Source of the DNA: Rhypophila decipiens
Lineage: Eukaryota; Ascomycota; Sordariomycetes; Sordariales; Naviculisporaceae
Assembly: GCA_033297075.1 (NCBI GenBank)
Contig: MU858218.1
Span: 1-64,000, forward strand
Direction of reading: 5' to 3'
DNA length: 64,000 bases
Shown here: positions 1 to 11,412 of the stretch, in pieces
Layout: each line of letters begins with the position of its first letter
Numbering within the stretch: position 1 is the first letter of the stretch
Notes under the pieces: model-generated
The model's input: the letters and a program-made list of their open reading frames with translations, nothing else
The model's database searches: none
What the model was told of the DNA's origin: nothing
Program-made: the position numbers and the translations under genes

Positions 1-985
1 AGATGGAGAAAAATGGTGGTTAAGATGGAAGGTGGTGGTGGGGTGAAGAGTGCGCGCTTCGTTATGCTGCGCGCTTCGTTATGCAAGTACGTTATAAGAA
101 TATTATTTTTAGTTTATACTAATATTCTAATAAGTACTTTAATAGAGTTATTTAATTGTAATTAATAATCTTTAATTAACTATTAAATGATTTATTAATT
201 AACAGATTTTTAAAATAAGAATATTTTCTTATTTATATTAGTAAAATAATATTTATTTATATTAGTAGTTAGTAATATTAATAATATAAAAATAAGATAA
301 CGTTATTTTTATTTAGAATACTTAATAATATAAAGAACTAAGAGTTTAAAAAAGTTCTTATAATAATTTATATTAAACTAAGAAAAGTCTTTTTATTAAA
401 TATTTTAGTTATTATCTTATTTAAGTTCTTAATATAAATAAAATATAGTATAGAAAGAAGAAAATAGTAACTTAGAGAATAAATAAGAGATATAAGTAGT
501 TTTATAAATAAAGTAAATTTTAGGTTCTATAGTCTTTTTAGTAGAATATAAAAATAACTTTTATAAAAAAAACTTTATATCATATATAGTATGTTATATA
601 ATATTAGTTTATTATTATATAACAATTAAATTTATATTTCATAAATTACACTTTAATATATATTATTTAAAAACTTATAACGTTAAATTATAATATTATA
701 TTTAATTATAGATTTTTTAATTAAAGATTATTATATAAATAATAAAAATCAAATATAAAAAACTTATTTAATAATATTTTCTTATAATTCACTATATAAA
801 GTATAAAATTTTAAATATATTTATTATTTTTAATATATTAGTTAATGATTTTATTCCTTTTTAAATAATTACTATATTAAGATCTAACTCTTTATATACT
901 AATAACCTAAATATACTAATTAAAAATCCTAAATAAAACTAATTATTATATAACGTTATAGGATTAAATATATAACTTATTATTT
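1..985. repeat. A+T-rich tract, probably RIP-degraded repeat
   Basis: From about position 90 the sequence is almost entirely A and T by eye, dominated by TA, TT and AA steps with CA and TG rare. No reading frame of useful length crosses it. This is what repeat-induced point mutation (C-to-T change, mainly at CpA) does to old transposons in Pezizomycotina. The element cannot be identified because nothing coding survives. The first 90 bases have more normal composition. The motif AACGTTA recurs (about 300, 679 and 951). The tract runs to the stop codon of the neighbouring prolyl-tRNA synthetase gene. Confidence 0.75.
51..84. repeat. 17-bp perfect tandem duplication
   Basis: The unit TGCGCGCTTCGTTATGC occurs twice head to tail at 51-67 and 68-84, exactly where normal-composition DNA gives way to the A+T-rich tract. 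It could be the remnant of a repeat end or a replication slip. No function is implied. Confidence 0.85.
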
Positions 986-2904
986 CTATAGCTTTATATA
1001 TAAATCCGCTACTATTCGAGGTAAATCATCTATATGAACGAACTCCTTTACCTTTAACCTCCTGCACTGGACCTCAGCATACCTCGACGAATACCACCCT
1101 TTACCAAGAACAATAATCACAGGATAGCCGACTAAATCAGCGTCATTCAACTTCCACGGGATACCCTTTGCTCTGTCATCGATAACTGGATCCAAATGTG
1201 CACCACTCGGCCCCAGTGAACCAAGGATACTTCCATAGACTTCCAAGGCATCCTCATCCGCCACGTCACGGCCAGGGATTATCACACATGAGTAAGGGGC
1301 GATGGCAACAGGCCAGTTAAGACCCCTTTCATCGGCAAAATGCTCCGCCACCGCACCGATAATGCGAGATATTCCAATACCGTGGCACCCCATCTGTATT
1401 GGGATTCCTTGTTGAGCGGTTCTGTTCAGATCATTGCCGGGCTGTGCTGGTTCTCCGGACCCTGTGAGGTTTGTGCCAGAAGGTGCACTGATAGTTGCCT
1501 CCAGGGGCTCAGAATACCGAGTTCCAAGATGGAAAGTATGTCCAAGCTCCAGTCCCTTCTGGACCCGAAGAGTTCCCGTGGTACAATGGGGACATTCATC
1601 CCCCGTACGGATACGGAGCAGATTCAATGGTCGTCCATCAGCTCCGACGCGGGAGTGGACAATATTGGCGAGTGCCGAAGGAGGGGATTGATCAACACCT
1701 GGCCAGACAGCAACCCTCATGGCCCCAGATTTGAGGTTGTCCACGAACGAGGCCGGGAGCCGGCCGTCCACGATGTTAAGAAGGGTCGATGCACTTTGTG
1801 TTGATTGCCCGACAGATGCTTTCCACAATGGTAGGACATCCTCAACCCCAGCATCGAGATCGGGCAGTATAGATTTCAATGCAAATATGTTGATATCTGC
1901 ATCATTGTACTCCCGAACACCACCAGAAGCCGGGCTCTCGGTCTGCGTTGGGTACCAAACGTTGACCAATATTGTCCTGTCTTTGGTAATTCCTCTCCAA
2001 ACACCAACTGGAACATCGGAAGGAGCTTCTTTCACGGCGACGGTGTCGGCCACCTCCTCATTGACGACGTAATCGCAGCTGCTGCAGTTTGCAACACGGT
2101 CTTCCCCAAGTGGAGTAGGGAGGATGTATTCATGACTTAGATCGCCTCCCATATCGCCTGAACTAGCTTTGGCCGCCAGGACCGGTAGTCTCATCTCGCG
2201 GAAGATGTTGGAATACGCGAGTCCAACCTGGTGATATGTCTCCAGGGCGGCTTCGAGATTGATGTCGAATGTGTACAGATCCTTCATTGTGAACTCCCTT
2301 CCACGCAGCAGTCCGTGACGGGGGCGGAATTCATCTCGATATTTCCTCGTAATCTGATAAAGTCTGAGCGGCAGCTCCTTATGGGATTTGACAGTGCGGG
2401 CCACCAGGCTGGTGATCTCCTCCTCGTGGGTTGGAGAAAGCAAGTATGGCACACCCCTGCGATCCGGGAACCTAAACAGCTACGGGGCAGAGTCAGCGGC
2501 GAAGGACATGATGATCCGAGTGATGCCGAATACAACAAACCTCTGAAGCAACATTTTGGAGTCGTCCACTTTTTGACCACAGAGCTTCACTCGATATTGT
2601 CGACAGGGAAAGTCTGGACGCGGCTGATATGAACACAAGACGATCAGCCGGTGAAATTGGAAGCCATTGATAAAGGACCAGAGATGAACATACCTAATGA
2701 TTCCTCCATATGCCTCTCAACCAAGTTCTCGGTCTTTTCTTGGACCCGGCGTCCCAGGGGGAGCATATTGAACACTCCTGGGTATGACTGACGCAGAAAG
2801 CCAGCCCTTATAAGTTTGGAATGGCCATCTTCATCTCCGGACGAAGCAATGCCTCCAGTCGGTACCCAAATCCTCGAAAGCCTGGAAGGAGCTCGTCGAA
2901 GCAT
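986..2904 (-). CDS. prolyl-tRNA synthetase, bacterial type, probably mitochondrial
   Basis: Class II synthetase charging tRNA-Pro. Model: exons 2904-2694, 2623-2541 and 2479-986, giving 595 aa. Introns begin GTATGT and GTTTGT and end CAG and TAG. The joined frame gives the family's continuous SLSTISSEALW...LFRFPDRRG segment. Visible parts: THEEE near residue 115; class II motif 2 around 145-165 (RDEFRPRHG, then REFTMKD); motif 3 around 461-472 (GCHGIGISR); and a C-terminal anticodon-binding domain with DDR and DADLVGYP. This is the bacterial/mitochondrial form, not the cytosolic one. The chosen Met opens an Arg/Ser-rich leader (MLRRAPSRLSR) typical of mitochondrial import; an in-frame Met 18 codons upstream is less likely. 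The last codons are A+T-rich and touch the RIP-like tract, but the C-terminus looks complete. It is divergent from the Noc1 gene. Confidence 0.9.
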
Positions 2905-3361
2905 GTTGAAGGTGCCCTTCCAATGACGGGACCCAACCAGCCAACACTTATAAACCACACATAAAAGACTCCCCTAGTAGTGCGGATTGGGTCTTGCGAG
3001 GTTGTACTCTGCCGCCTTTATGACAAGATAATGTGAGAATGGGGTTCGTGGCTACTAATTTAATTATGAGTTTTTGTCACAACTTGATGGTTCGTGAAGC
3101 TCGGAGCTGGTGAGTGGAGCGGCGCAAATTAAGCTTACCAGGGTGGAGCTCTTGCGGTACGTACCTGTAAAAGCGGGATTGATCCACGCTAATGGTTCCA
3201 GACAGGGATCTATCTCATTCGTAGTGGGGCACACCTTTTGCAGCAGACTGGAGGTTTTTTTTTTTTGGGTTTTTTTTTTTTGCAGTTATGATCACACTTC
3301 GGATCCTTTCCCTCACAACCATCGAACTCGCAGACACGTCGGGACATAAGCAACAGACAAA
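2905..3361. promoter_or_regulatory. divergent promoter region, ProRS / NOC1
   Basis: This 457-bp stretch separates two genes transcribed away from each other, so it must hold both promoters and 5' leaders. It contains two poly-T runs (around 3256-3281) shortly upstream of the NOC1 start. No TATA box or named factor site was recognised. Confidence 0.5.
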
Positions 3362-6300
3362 ATGGGCGCCTCAAATCGAAGCAAGCAAAAGAAAAAAGTA
3401 CAAGCCCCGGCTTTTGACGAGACAGCTCTCGCCCAACTGACCAGCAAAATCGACAAGACTCTCCCGACGGTCACGGAAAAGCAGGACTCGCCGAAGAGGA
3501 AGAGAAAACATGCACCAGATGACGAGCGCAAGTCGAAACGGCGCCAAACAGGCGCCGAGATGACATCGCAGAACCAGTCAAATGGCCCGGCGCACAAGAA
3601 AGCCGCAACTTCGTCTTCGAGTGCTTTACTCGACGAGATCTTGGCACTCGGTGGTGACGAAGCAGATCTAGAGCTGGTCGCCAACATCGACTCTGACGAT
3701 GAGGGTGGAAATGCGCCCCAGTCCAAAGAATCGGGCAACATTTCGATCGATAAATCTTTCCAGGACGAACTGGCCAAATTTGCCTCCAGTCTCGGCTTCG
3801 ATAGTGTGCGTCAAGAAGATGATGCGACTGCGGACGAAGAATCAGAAGAGGATGTTTCTTCAGACGAAGAAGAAATAGCACCGCCTGAGCCAGCACCACA
3901 GGAGCCAGCGCCCGAGGTGCGCAACGGGAAGCAATCGGGAAAATTGGTTAGTAAATGAAGCAAACGCGCGATATCGCTGTCGAGTATCTCGCACGCTCAC
4001 CCCGGACCACAGCTAATCGAGGAATCAGGTATTTGAGCCGCGGTCTGACTGGTACGGGGTTAAACTCGACGGGTTCCCCTCCACGCCCCCCGACGACATC
4101 CGCAAACACGCGAGCTCGCTAGCGAATCTTAAAGCCTATGCCGAGAAGCTTTTGTCTGAAGATGCCTCCCGGTATGGTGCAACTCGGGCATCCAGTTCTT
4201 CACAGAAGTTCATGTCGACAATCATGTCGTCTGGAACCCTTTCTGACAAGGTTTCTGCTTTAACATTGTCAATCCAGGAGTCGCCGGTTCACAGCTGCAA
4301 AGCATTCGAGAGCTTAATTGGACTGGCCGGGAAGCGAAGCCGGGGACAGGCCATCGCTGCCCTTAGTGCCGTCGTGGATCTTCTTGGTAATGGAGCGGTC
4401 CTCCCGAGCGACCGCCGCCTCCGCACCTTTGCCACTCAACCAGCCCTGCTCTGGGCGTTGGAGGAATCCGCCTCTACCACTTGGACTGAGGGCAAACCAC
4501 TGCCCAAGGGCATGACACCAAGCCATCTCATTGCCTGGGCTTACGAGGACTGGCTCAAGGCCGCTTATTTTCGGATCATTCAACTCCTTGAGGTCTGGTG
4601 TGCTGATGAGATCGAGTATTCGAGGTCTCGGGCTCTCGATTTCGTGTTCGGCCTCCTCAGGGACAAGCCTGAGCAAGAGGCCAATCTCCTCCGACTGATG
4701 GTGAATAAACTCGGAGACAGAGAACGGAAGATTGCATCACGAGCCTCGTATCTTATACTGCAGTTGTTGAATGTGCACCCTGCTATGAAGGCCATCGTCA
4801 TCAATACAATAGAGCAGGAGGTTTTGCTGAAGCCTGGGCAGAGCCTCAGGACGAGATATTGTGCCATAAATACTCTGAACCAGACCATCTTGAGCACGAG
4901 GGAGCCGGCTATCGCGGACGCCCTGCTTCGTGTCTATTTTGACCTCTTCGTGTCGCTGCTGAAGAGTGGCTCATTAGAGAATCTTGAGGCTCCTGACACG
5001 GACGTGAAGGAGCAGGGCGGAAAGGGGGGCAAGAAATTCAAATCTCGGGGTGCGGATGTCTCCGGGAACGAGCAGGAAACGGCCCAGAAGCTGGTATCTT
5101 CACTCCTTACCGGCGTTAATCGGGCTGTCCCGTTTGCCGCGGCCGACGAGTCCACGCTGGAAAAACACCTCGACACTCTGTTCAAGATATCGCACTCATC
5201 CAACTTCAACACAAGCATCCAGGCGCTCATGCTTATCCAACAGGTCGCTTCGACGAAGTACTTGGCTGTCGACAGGTTTTACCGAACCCTGTACGAATCG
5301 CTGCTCGACCCCAGACTCATCACTTCTTCTAAGCAAGCGCTCTACCTGAATTTGCTTTACCGATCTCTGAAGAATGATGCAGACGTTAGAAGAGTCAAGG
5401 CCTTTGTTAAGCGGCTAGTGCAGGTTTTGAATCTGCACCAGCCATCATTCATTTGTGGTGTTCTCTTTCTCATCGCTGAGCTTGAGAAGACCTTCCCTGA
5501 CCTACACGCACTTGTGGATGTTCCGGAGGATAATGAAGACGAGGGGGCAGAGGACTACCGAGATGTTCGCAGCGAGGATGCTGGGCTCGAAGTGGCACCT
5601 CGCGACACCGTAGTTAGCCGCCATCCTGGGTTGGGTGTGTATGATGGTCGGAAGAGAGACCCTGAGCATAGCAATGCACATCGCAGTTGTTTGTGGGAAT
5701 TGGTACGTCATTTATTTTCTCTACCCCGACGCTGGTCTTTGACATGGGCGCTTCTAACAATTGAAACAATGACTCTTAGGTCCCGTTTCTCTCACACTGG
5801 CATCCATCAGTGGAAGTATTTGCAGCGAACCTGATAAAGCGACAAAATAAACTACCGAAGCCTGAGTTGGCCAGTCACAGCTTGATTCATTTCTTGGACA
5901 AGTTTGTGTTCCGCAGTCCCAAGTCTACCGATAGCAAGCGGGGCGCTTCAATCATGCAGCCTGTGTCAGTCTCCGGGAGTACGACTCATGCAGTTGTTTC
6001 GAAAAAGGCTGGATCTCGACAGACTTTGGTCAACTCGGCTTCCTTCTGGAGCTTGCCAGTCGAAAAGGTCTCCGCCGAGGATACATTCTTCCACGAGTAC
6101 TTTGCGAGGTCTGGCAAAGGTGACGAAAAGAAACCGAAGAAGACGCCGAAAGAAGAGGCTGGGCCGGACGAGGAGGAGGCAGAAGAGGAGATTTGGGAGG
6201 CGTTGGTCAACTCGCGCCCCGATGTCGAGGGCCCGGATGAAGATGAGTCCGACTTCGATATGGAGGATTACGAAGATTCTGGAGACGAGGATCTTGATCT

Positions 6301-6574
6301 TGCCGGCGCGGATGTGGATGGCGATGATGGCCAGAGCTCTGGTGGATCAGATGACGGCTTCCAAGGCATCTTCGAGGATTCAGAGGACGAGGACGAGGAC
6401 GAGGACATGGAGGACGGACCGGCTGACAATACCGAGGAGACTGGTGAGGCTGTGTCTTCGAAGGGTAAACACGCCGACGCCAGGAAGAGAAGGAAGGAAA
6501 TGAAGGCGCTGCCTACATTTGCGTCCGCCGATGATTACGCTGAGATGTTGGCGGCGGAAGACGAGGGGATGTGA
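3362..6574 (+). CDS. NOC1: Noc1/Mak21 ribosome biogenesis protein (CBF/Mak21 family)
   Basis: Noc1 (yeast Mak21) acts in the nucleolus with Noc2 to assemble and move 66S pre-ribosomal particles. Model: exons 3362-3946, 4029-5702 and 5780-6574, giving 1017 aa, close to the yeast length. Introns start GTTAGT and GTACGT and end CAG and TAG; both junctions are in phase 0. Exon 2 opens VFEPRSDWYGVKL, the family's entry into the HEAT-like region. The CBF/Mak21 domain lies roughly at 550-800 (SKQALYLNLLYRSL, then HQPSFICGVLFLIAEL) and runs into exon 3 (SHWHPSVEVFA). The N-terminus is Lys-rich, followed by an acidic patch. The C-terminus has long Asp/Glu runs and a basic tail, usual for nucleolar assembly factors. 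Confidence 0.93.
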
Positions 6575-6922
6575 AAATGAGTTGTGTGGCGCATCCACCT
6601 TTAGACCGTACCGGAGGGTTAATAGAACCGGATGCCTTAACGGCCGAAAACAGTCGAATCATTTTGCCATAGTGTCAAAACTCGGCTGTCATATATCATC
6701 TGGCAGTGAATATTTGAGTTTTGCCCAAGGTCTCTTATCTGAGGTTATATGTTTCCAACTCAGATGGCTAGTGGGGCCAATAAATCAGGTATACAGCGAT
6801 ATTCACGGAAAAGGAGGAAGTGACCGTCCTGTAATATGATCTCTTGCTGTACTTGGGGGTGAAATACAACCCTGCGCTCATCCAGCCAGCCAACCACCTG
6901 GACCACACACTAATCTAGGGGA
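6575..6922. other. convergent intergenic region
   Basis: This 348-bp stretch lies between the 3' ends of NOC1 and the small unknown gene on the other strand, so it should hold both 3' untranslated regions. No gene or RNA was recognised. Confidence 0.6.
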
Positions 6923-7486
6923 TCAGGTGTCAAACCACTCCAAGGGGTCATTCTTGGTGAAGATAGCTCTGAACGTTTTGCCTCCATCGGGTTGCTCCTT
7001 CTCTTCTGTGTGAATGCTGTGCAGCCTAGCCTCGGCATCGGGGCCGCCGGTGAATATCCGAAAGTGAATATATGCCGGACCAGACTCGGGCATGGCTGGA
7101 ATGCGCACCTTGCCAAACATGTGTATGCCATATGCCGATGTGGCTACTCGCACCTCTTTGAAGTCATCGGGGCCGAACCCCGCAAGCTCGGCATCGCTAA
7201 GGTGCTCGACGGCGGCAAAGTACTCAGGCTCGTGCTCTACAACATCACGGGTCAGTATGGCAGAATGGCACAAGGACGGCAAAGCATACTGTTGTGCTGG
7301 TGGCGGATATGAATCAGCTCCTTCTTCAGGTCGTGTTCAAGGTCTTTGAAGACCTTGATGGACTCCTCCTTGGGTTCATGGGGAGGGCCGAGGTCAACAG
7401 TTTCCGCAGTGGCCTAGGATGGTGAGTTAGGGATGAGTACAGGCAAGTGGCTGAGATCACCAGCCGACCGAGGGACGACATACCAT
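6923..7486 (-). CDS. small conserved hypothetical protein, 146 aa
   Basis: Function not recognised. Model: exon 7486-7484 (the ATG alone), exon 7413-7290 and exon 7236-6923. Introns read GTATGT...CTAG and GTATGC...GTAG. Splicing gives MATAETVDLGPPHEPKEES at the N-terminus, and the second junction completes a Lys codon before HEPEYFAAVEHLSD. The protein is acidic and soluble, with no signal peptide or membrane segment. The C-terminal half looks like alternating beta strands (EVRVATSAYGIHMFGKVRIP, then IHFRIF). The only ATG in front of exon 2 in the right frame is the isolated one, which is why this start was chosen. An alternative is that translation starts elsewhere and the protein is shorter. 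Confidence 0.65.
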
Positions 7487-8419
7487 GGCTAAGTTGTTTC
7501 CTCGTAGAGATCAGTTTGTTTGGTCGTTATGCGTCTTCTTGGTTGTAAGAGTACATGTATGTATTAGTCGACAGAAGTGTGAAGGAAGAAGTTTACTGTG
7601 GTAGTGCTGAAGCATATCAATCTGGGCAAGCCAGGTTTTAATCCTGTCAAGAGCCTGTATATCTGGGAATGAAGGACATGGCGTCATATGACAAGGCCGC
7701 GAGTCTCATGATTTCGCAATGGATGAATCGGGAAAGCAGATGTTTAGGCGCATGAACGAGAGCAGCCACATTCTCCGTGTATGGCCAGGCTTGAGATGCG
7801 CATGTATGCAGTGCCACTTGAGCGTGCATTTGTGTGATACAAGGTGATGTCCAAGGTCTGCGAGTGAGAGCGTCTGACAGTTTCCTGCTGGGAGGGCGCC
7901 AAGCGGGCACACCTTGTTGGGCTTCTGCCTTTTGTACCGACCGTGAGTCCATTGCCCTCCGTGGAGATTGACTGGAGTGTAAATCAGGGGATTGACATCA
8001 TAACGCGAGGAATCCAAGTACCCGGTATCCGTACCTGCGTAAAATACGGATACACCGTATCATACGAAGTACTGTGAGTGCCCGGCCTTGCTGCTCTACT
8101 CCGTAATTCGTGCTGATTGGTGATAACGTGCCTCGGCATACTGTACCGTCTGTGCGGGAATTGGGTGGTCATCCCAAGTTCGAACCGCTGGACGATCGTA
8201 AGTGCGGGTTACCGGTCAACTAGGGCGCGCCCATCCAATCCACATTGACTGCCATCGACCTCCCCGGCACCATTCACCCCGTCGCGTCCCCTGAGGCGTT
8301 AGAAGGGGGTGGGGCCGACTGCTCCATCGCCGGACATATTGCGGGTTGTTATCGAACTTCTAGAACATACAAGAGTCGCCCTGTCATAATCTACAGAGTT
8401 TTCCCCTGAAATATTAATA
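7487..8419. promoter_or_regulatory. divergent intergenic region
   Basis: This 933-bp stretch lies between the divergent small unknown gene and the thioesterase gene. It holds only short frames without recognisable domains. A copy of the dispersed octamer ACTCCGTA is at 8098-8105, and a G+C-rich stretch (about 8220-8340) lies just before the thioesterase start. No TATA box was identified. Confidence 0.5.
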
Positions 8420-9457
8420 ATGCCACCTCGACTCTCGTTACCGGCCGCTCGTTGCCGCATCCTAACAACGCCCCGAACGCCCCGAACGCTCCGGACGACA
8501 TCGGCCCGGTCTCTCTCCGCTCCTACAGGTGGGTTATTATATCCAAAGGCGCGCCCGTGGCTTTGCCGACATCTCCGTTTGGCCGTGGTGGACTCTCCGC
8601 TGATCAGTCTGCGCTTCTTCTATAGCCTCTGCCGCCTCGGTTGCCAACTCTCCAATTTCCTCTCGGGTCCGTCGCGGTGTCTCTCTGGGCCTCCGTGCGT
8701 TGCTGTTCGCTTCGGTTGGATTTATCATGGCTACTGCACCGGCATACCAGTCGGCCACGGCGATAGTGTCGCCGCCCAGCGACGCTGATACGCTGTCCAT
8801 GTTTAGCCCCGCGGACGACGATGCTCTCGCCAAGGAAGAATTCATCGACTCGCACCCACTCACAAAATCTCTCCGAGAGAACCCAGACTTTATCGAGGCT
8901 CGACCACATATGAAGATCCCACCTTCATGGCGCAAACACAACTTGACAGGCGGTACTCTGATCGGCCCGGGAAAGGTTGCTGTTCCCCCTTTCAGTTGGA
9001 CGGAGAAGAATGGCAAGGAGTTTGTGCAGATAAGTCACGTCGGCACTGATCTCTGCGGGCACATGGGCATTATTCACGGCGGCTTCCTGGCAACCATACT
9101 GGATGAGGGGTTGGGGCGCTGCTGCTTCCCCGTCTTGCCGTTCAACATCGGGATGACGGCCAAGCTCGAGATCAATTATAAAGCGCCGGCAATGGCGGAC
9201 CAGTATCTTGTCATGCGTGCTAGGACAGTCAAGGTCGAAGGGCGAAAGGCTTGGGTCGAAGGCCACATTGAGACTCTTCCCACCAAGGAGGGAGAGGAGC
9301 CAACCATTCTGGCAACAGGGAGTGCCCTCTATGTCTCTCCAAAGCAGGCAGCGGTATGTATATCTGAAGCCCCTATCGTCGCCTGTTATCCGCGTATTAT
9401 GCATGTGCTAAAGGAGATATCTGCCAGACCATGGCCAAAATATACCCCGTTACCTAG
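8420..9457 (+). CDS. mitochondrial membrane-anchored thioesterase-like protein (4HBT/PaaI fold)
   Basis: Predicted acyl-CoA thioesterase of the hotdog-fold 4HBT superfamily; substrate unknown. Model: exons 8420-8528, 8608-9353 and 9428-9457, giving 294 aa. The first junction (GTGGGT...CAG) is the only one that avoids a stop between leader and body. The last intron (GTATGT...CAG) leads to a ten-codon exon ending AKIYPVT, the usual end of this fungal family. Residues 1-36 are rich in Arg, Ser and Thr with no acids, a mitochondrial presequence. One hydrophobic segment (about 57-72, LRALLFASVGFIMATA) follows. The hotdog core carries HGGFLATILDEGLG, the helix containing the usual active-site acid. 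The layout resembles yeast Fmp10, so an inner-membrane location is inferred. Confidence 0.85.
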
Positions 9458-10163
9458 GGAAACCATTTAGGTGTGACTGGACGGTCAGTAATTACCGGTT
9501 GTTCGGTAGACTATCCTGTCCTCTTGCTGAACCTGACCTCGACAGGTTCATGTTTGGACTGGTGGCAATTTTGGTGCCAAGAAACCGAGAAAATTCTGCC
9601 CTGAGTCAGCATGTAGGATGTTGCCAGTCGGTTGTCTTGACTCAAATCAGCAACGAACAGCAGTACGCGATATAGAACGTTAGATGGTGGCTCGAAGCTG
9701 GCCCTGTGCCTCCTGAGCTTCCTGTTGATATAGACTAGAGGGATTTATAGACTTGTCAAATGTATCGTCCAGTTCTCAAGTATCATTGTGGAAGACGCAT
9801 TGGGTAGTAAAGACAAGCAGCTCCCTGCCTATTTTGTAGGTATACAGGTGCCATGTCCATTACCATTACGATATAATGACCACCCAGGAGCACCATTTTC
9901 CTTTCGTCCAATCCACCTCTGTTCCCTTGCATACAGCCCGACCCAAAGCTGGGGAACGAGAGAAGGATATTGGCCAATGCAACGCGGGATCCTTAATTAG
10001 CTCTGCCATTTGTGGGGTCGGGTGATGAGGGTTCCTGCGACTGGCGTCAATTGCGCAACCGATCTCGCAATCCACCCCCCAGGAGGGGTCTTCAACGTGC
10101 AAAGTAGGCGCAAAGTAGGTACCAAGTGGTGCTTCAGTGACAGGATCACGAGGGAACAGAAAT

Positions 10164-10173
10164 ATGAAGTCAT
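10164..10173 (+). promoter_or_regulatory. candidate sulfur-regulator (CYS3/MetR-type) site
   Basis: ATGAAGTCAT matches nine of ten positions of ATGRYRYCAT, the consensus of the bZIP sulfur regulator CYS3 of Neurospora. It lies about 270 bp before the start of the APS kinase gene, a sulfate-assimilation gene that such a factor would be expected to control. The match is imperfect and unproven. Confidence 0.35.
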
Positions 10174-10292
10174 TGAAGGGTTCAGTTTCCACCTTTGAGA
10201 CTGCCCCCCCACTGGCTGCTGAGGTTCATCCCCTTTCATCCAGTCTTGGTTCTAGTGTATTTGTCGGCCCGAAGCCGGACACCTATCTGGCT

Positions 10293-10298
10293 TATAAA
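10293..10298 (+). promoter_or_regulatory. candidate TATA box of APS kinase gene
   Basis: TATAAA lies 143 bp upstream of the APS kinase start codon, a plausible distance for a fungal core promoter with a short leader. Confidence 0.4.
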
Positions 10299-10440
10299 CG
10301 AACTTGCAACTTTTTGTAACCTCCCAGCCAAAGAACAATGCCGGCATTCTTTCAGTCTGCCAACGCCAACTACACTTTGGCCTTTCCAAGATCTCGCCCG
10401 TAAATATTACTTGCGCAATTGCTCAAGAAATTCGAACACA

Positions 10441-11227
10441 ATGGCGACGTAAGATGCCCCCGTTCCCCCATGATGTTTGTGTAAAAGCGACGATGAAAGC
10501 GGGGTGACGATGAGGGGTATTCTGCTGGGAATGGAGGGGCAGAGGGAAGGAGATATCTTGACAGGTCTCGACAAGCTAACCCAACACCCAAACTAATAGC
10601 AACATCACCTGGCACCCATCTCTCTCTCGCCATGAGCGCAACGAGCTGCGTCGGCAGCGTGGCTTTACCATTTGGTTCACTGGTCTCTCGGCATCTGGCA
10701 AGTCGACAGTCGCGACAGCGCTGGAGCAACACCTGCTCCACATTGGGCTGGCTGCCTACCGCCTCGATGGCGACAATGTGCGATTTGGGCTGAATAAGGA
10801 CCTGGGCTTTTCCGAGAAGGACCGCAACGAGAATATCCGTCGCATCGCAGAGGTTGCAAAGCTATTTGCCGACTCGTCCACCATCGCCATCACATCCTTT
10901 ATCTCGCCCTACCGCGCCGACAGACAAATTGCTCGTGAGCTGCATGCCAGCGCCTCGCAGGCTGGGGATGACTCGCTTCCCTTCATCGAAGTCTTCGTCG
11001 ACATTCCCCTGGCCGAGGCCGAGAAGAGGGACCCCAAGGGCTTGTACAAAAAGGCCCGGGCTGGAGAGATCAAGGACTTTACCGGCATCTCGGCACCGTA
11101 TGAGGCCCCAGAGTCACCCGAGATCACCATCAGGACGGACCAGCTGTCTGTCGAGGAATGCGTCAAGGTTATTGCCGAATACTTGAAAGAAAAGGGCTTG
11201 ATCGCCAATACAACGGAGACCAGGTGA
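10441..11227 (+). CDS. adenylylsulfate (APS) kinase
   Basis: Phosphorylates adenosine 5'-phosphosulfate with ATP to form PAPS, the second step of sulfate assimilation in the cytosol (yeast MET14, Aspergillus sD). Model: an 8-nt first coding exon 10441-10448 and main exon 10600-11227, giving 211 aa, the usual length of the fungal enzyme. The intron runs GTAAGA...ATAG. The joined start reads MATNITWHPS, like the conserved fungal N-terminus. P-loop GLSASGKS is at residues 31-38. The APS-binding segments [18 protein letters not shown] and DRNENIRRI follow, then the mobile-lid segment [18 protein letters not shown]. No key residue is missing. A sulfur-regulator-like site lies upstream. Confidence 0.96.
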
Positions 11228-11412
11228 ATGGCGAAGAGTAGCAAGTGGACCGAGGCTGTATCCAATGGAGGGTATACTGGGCTGCTTTGATTCAAGAATT
11301 ACTTGACAGGTTATGCCTCTAGGTATAGGATGAGCAATGACATTCTGGGCCCATAAGCCCCCGGGGAGTTTACCTCCCCTATTACAATAGAGACCTACTC
11401 CCTATCGTTCTC

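Larger units (their letters stand above)
9458..10440. promoter_or_regulatory. intergenic region upstream of APS kinase
   Basis: This 983-bp stretch lies between the thioesterase stop and the APS kinase start, both on the + strand. It holds the thioesterase 3' untranslated region and the APS kinase promoter, with the two sites listed separately. No further gene was recognised. Confidence 0.5.
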
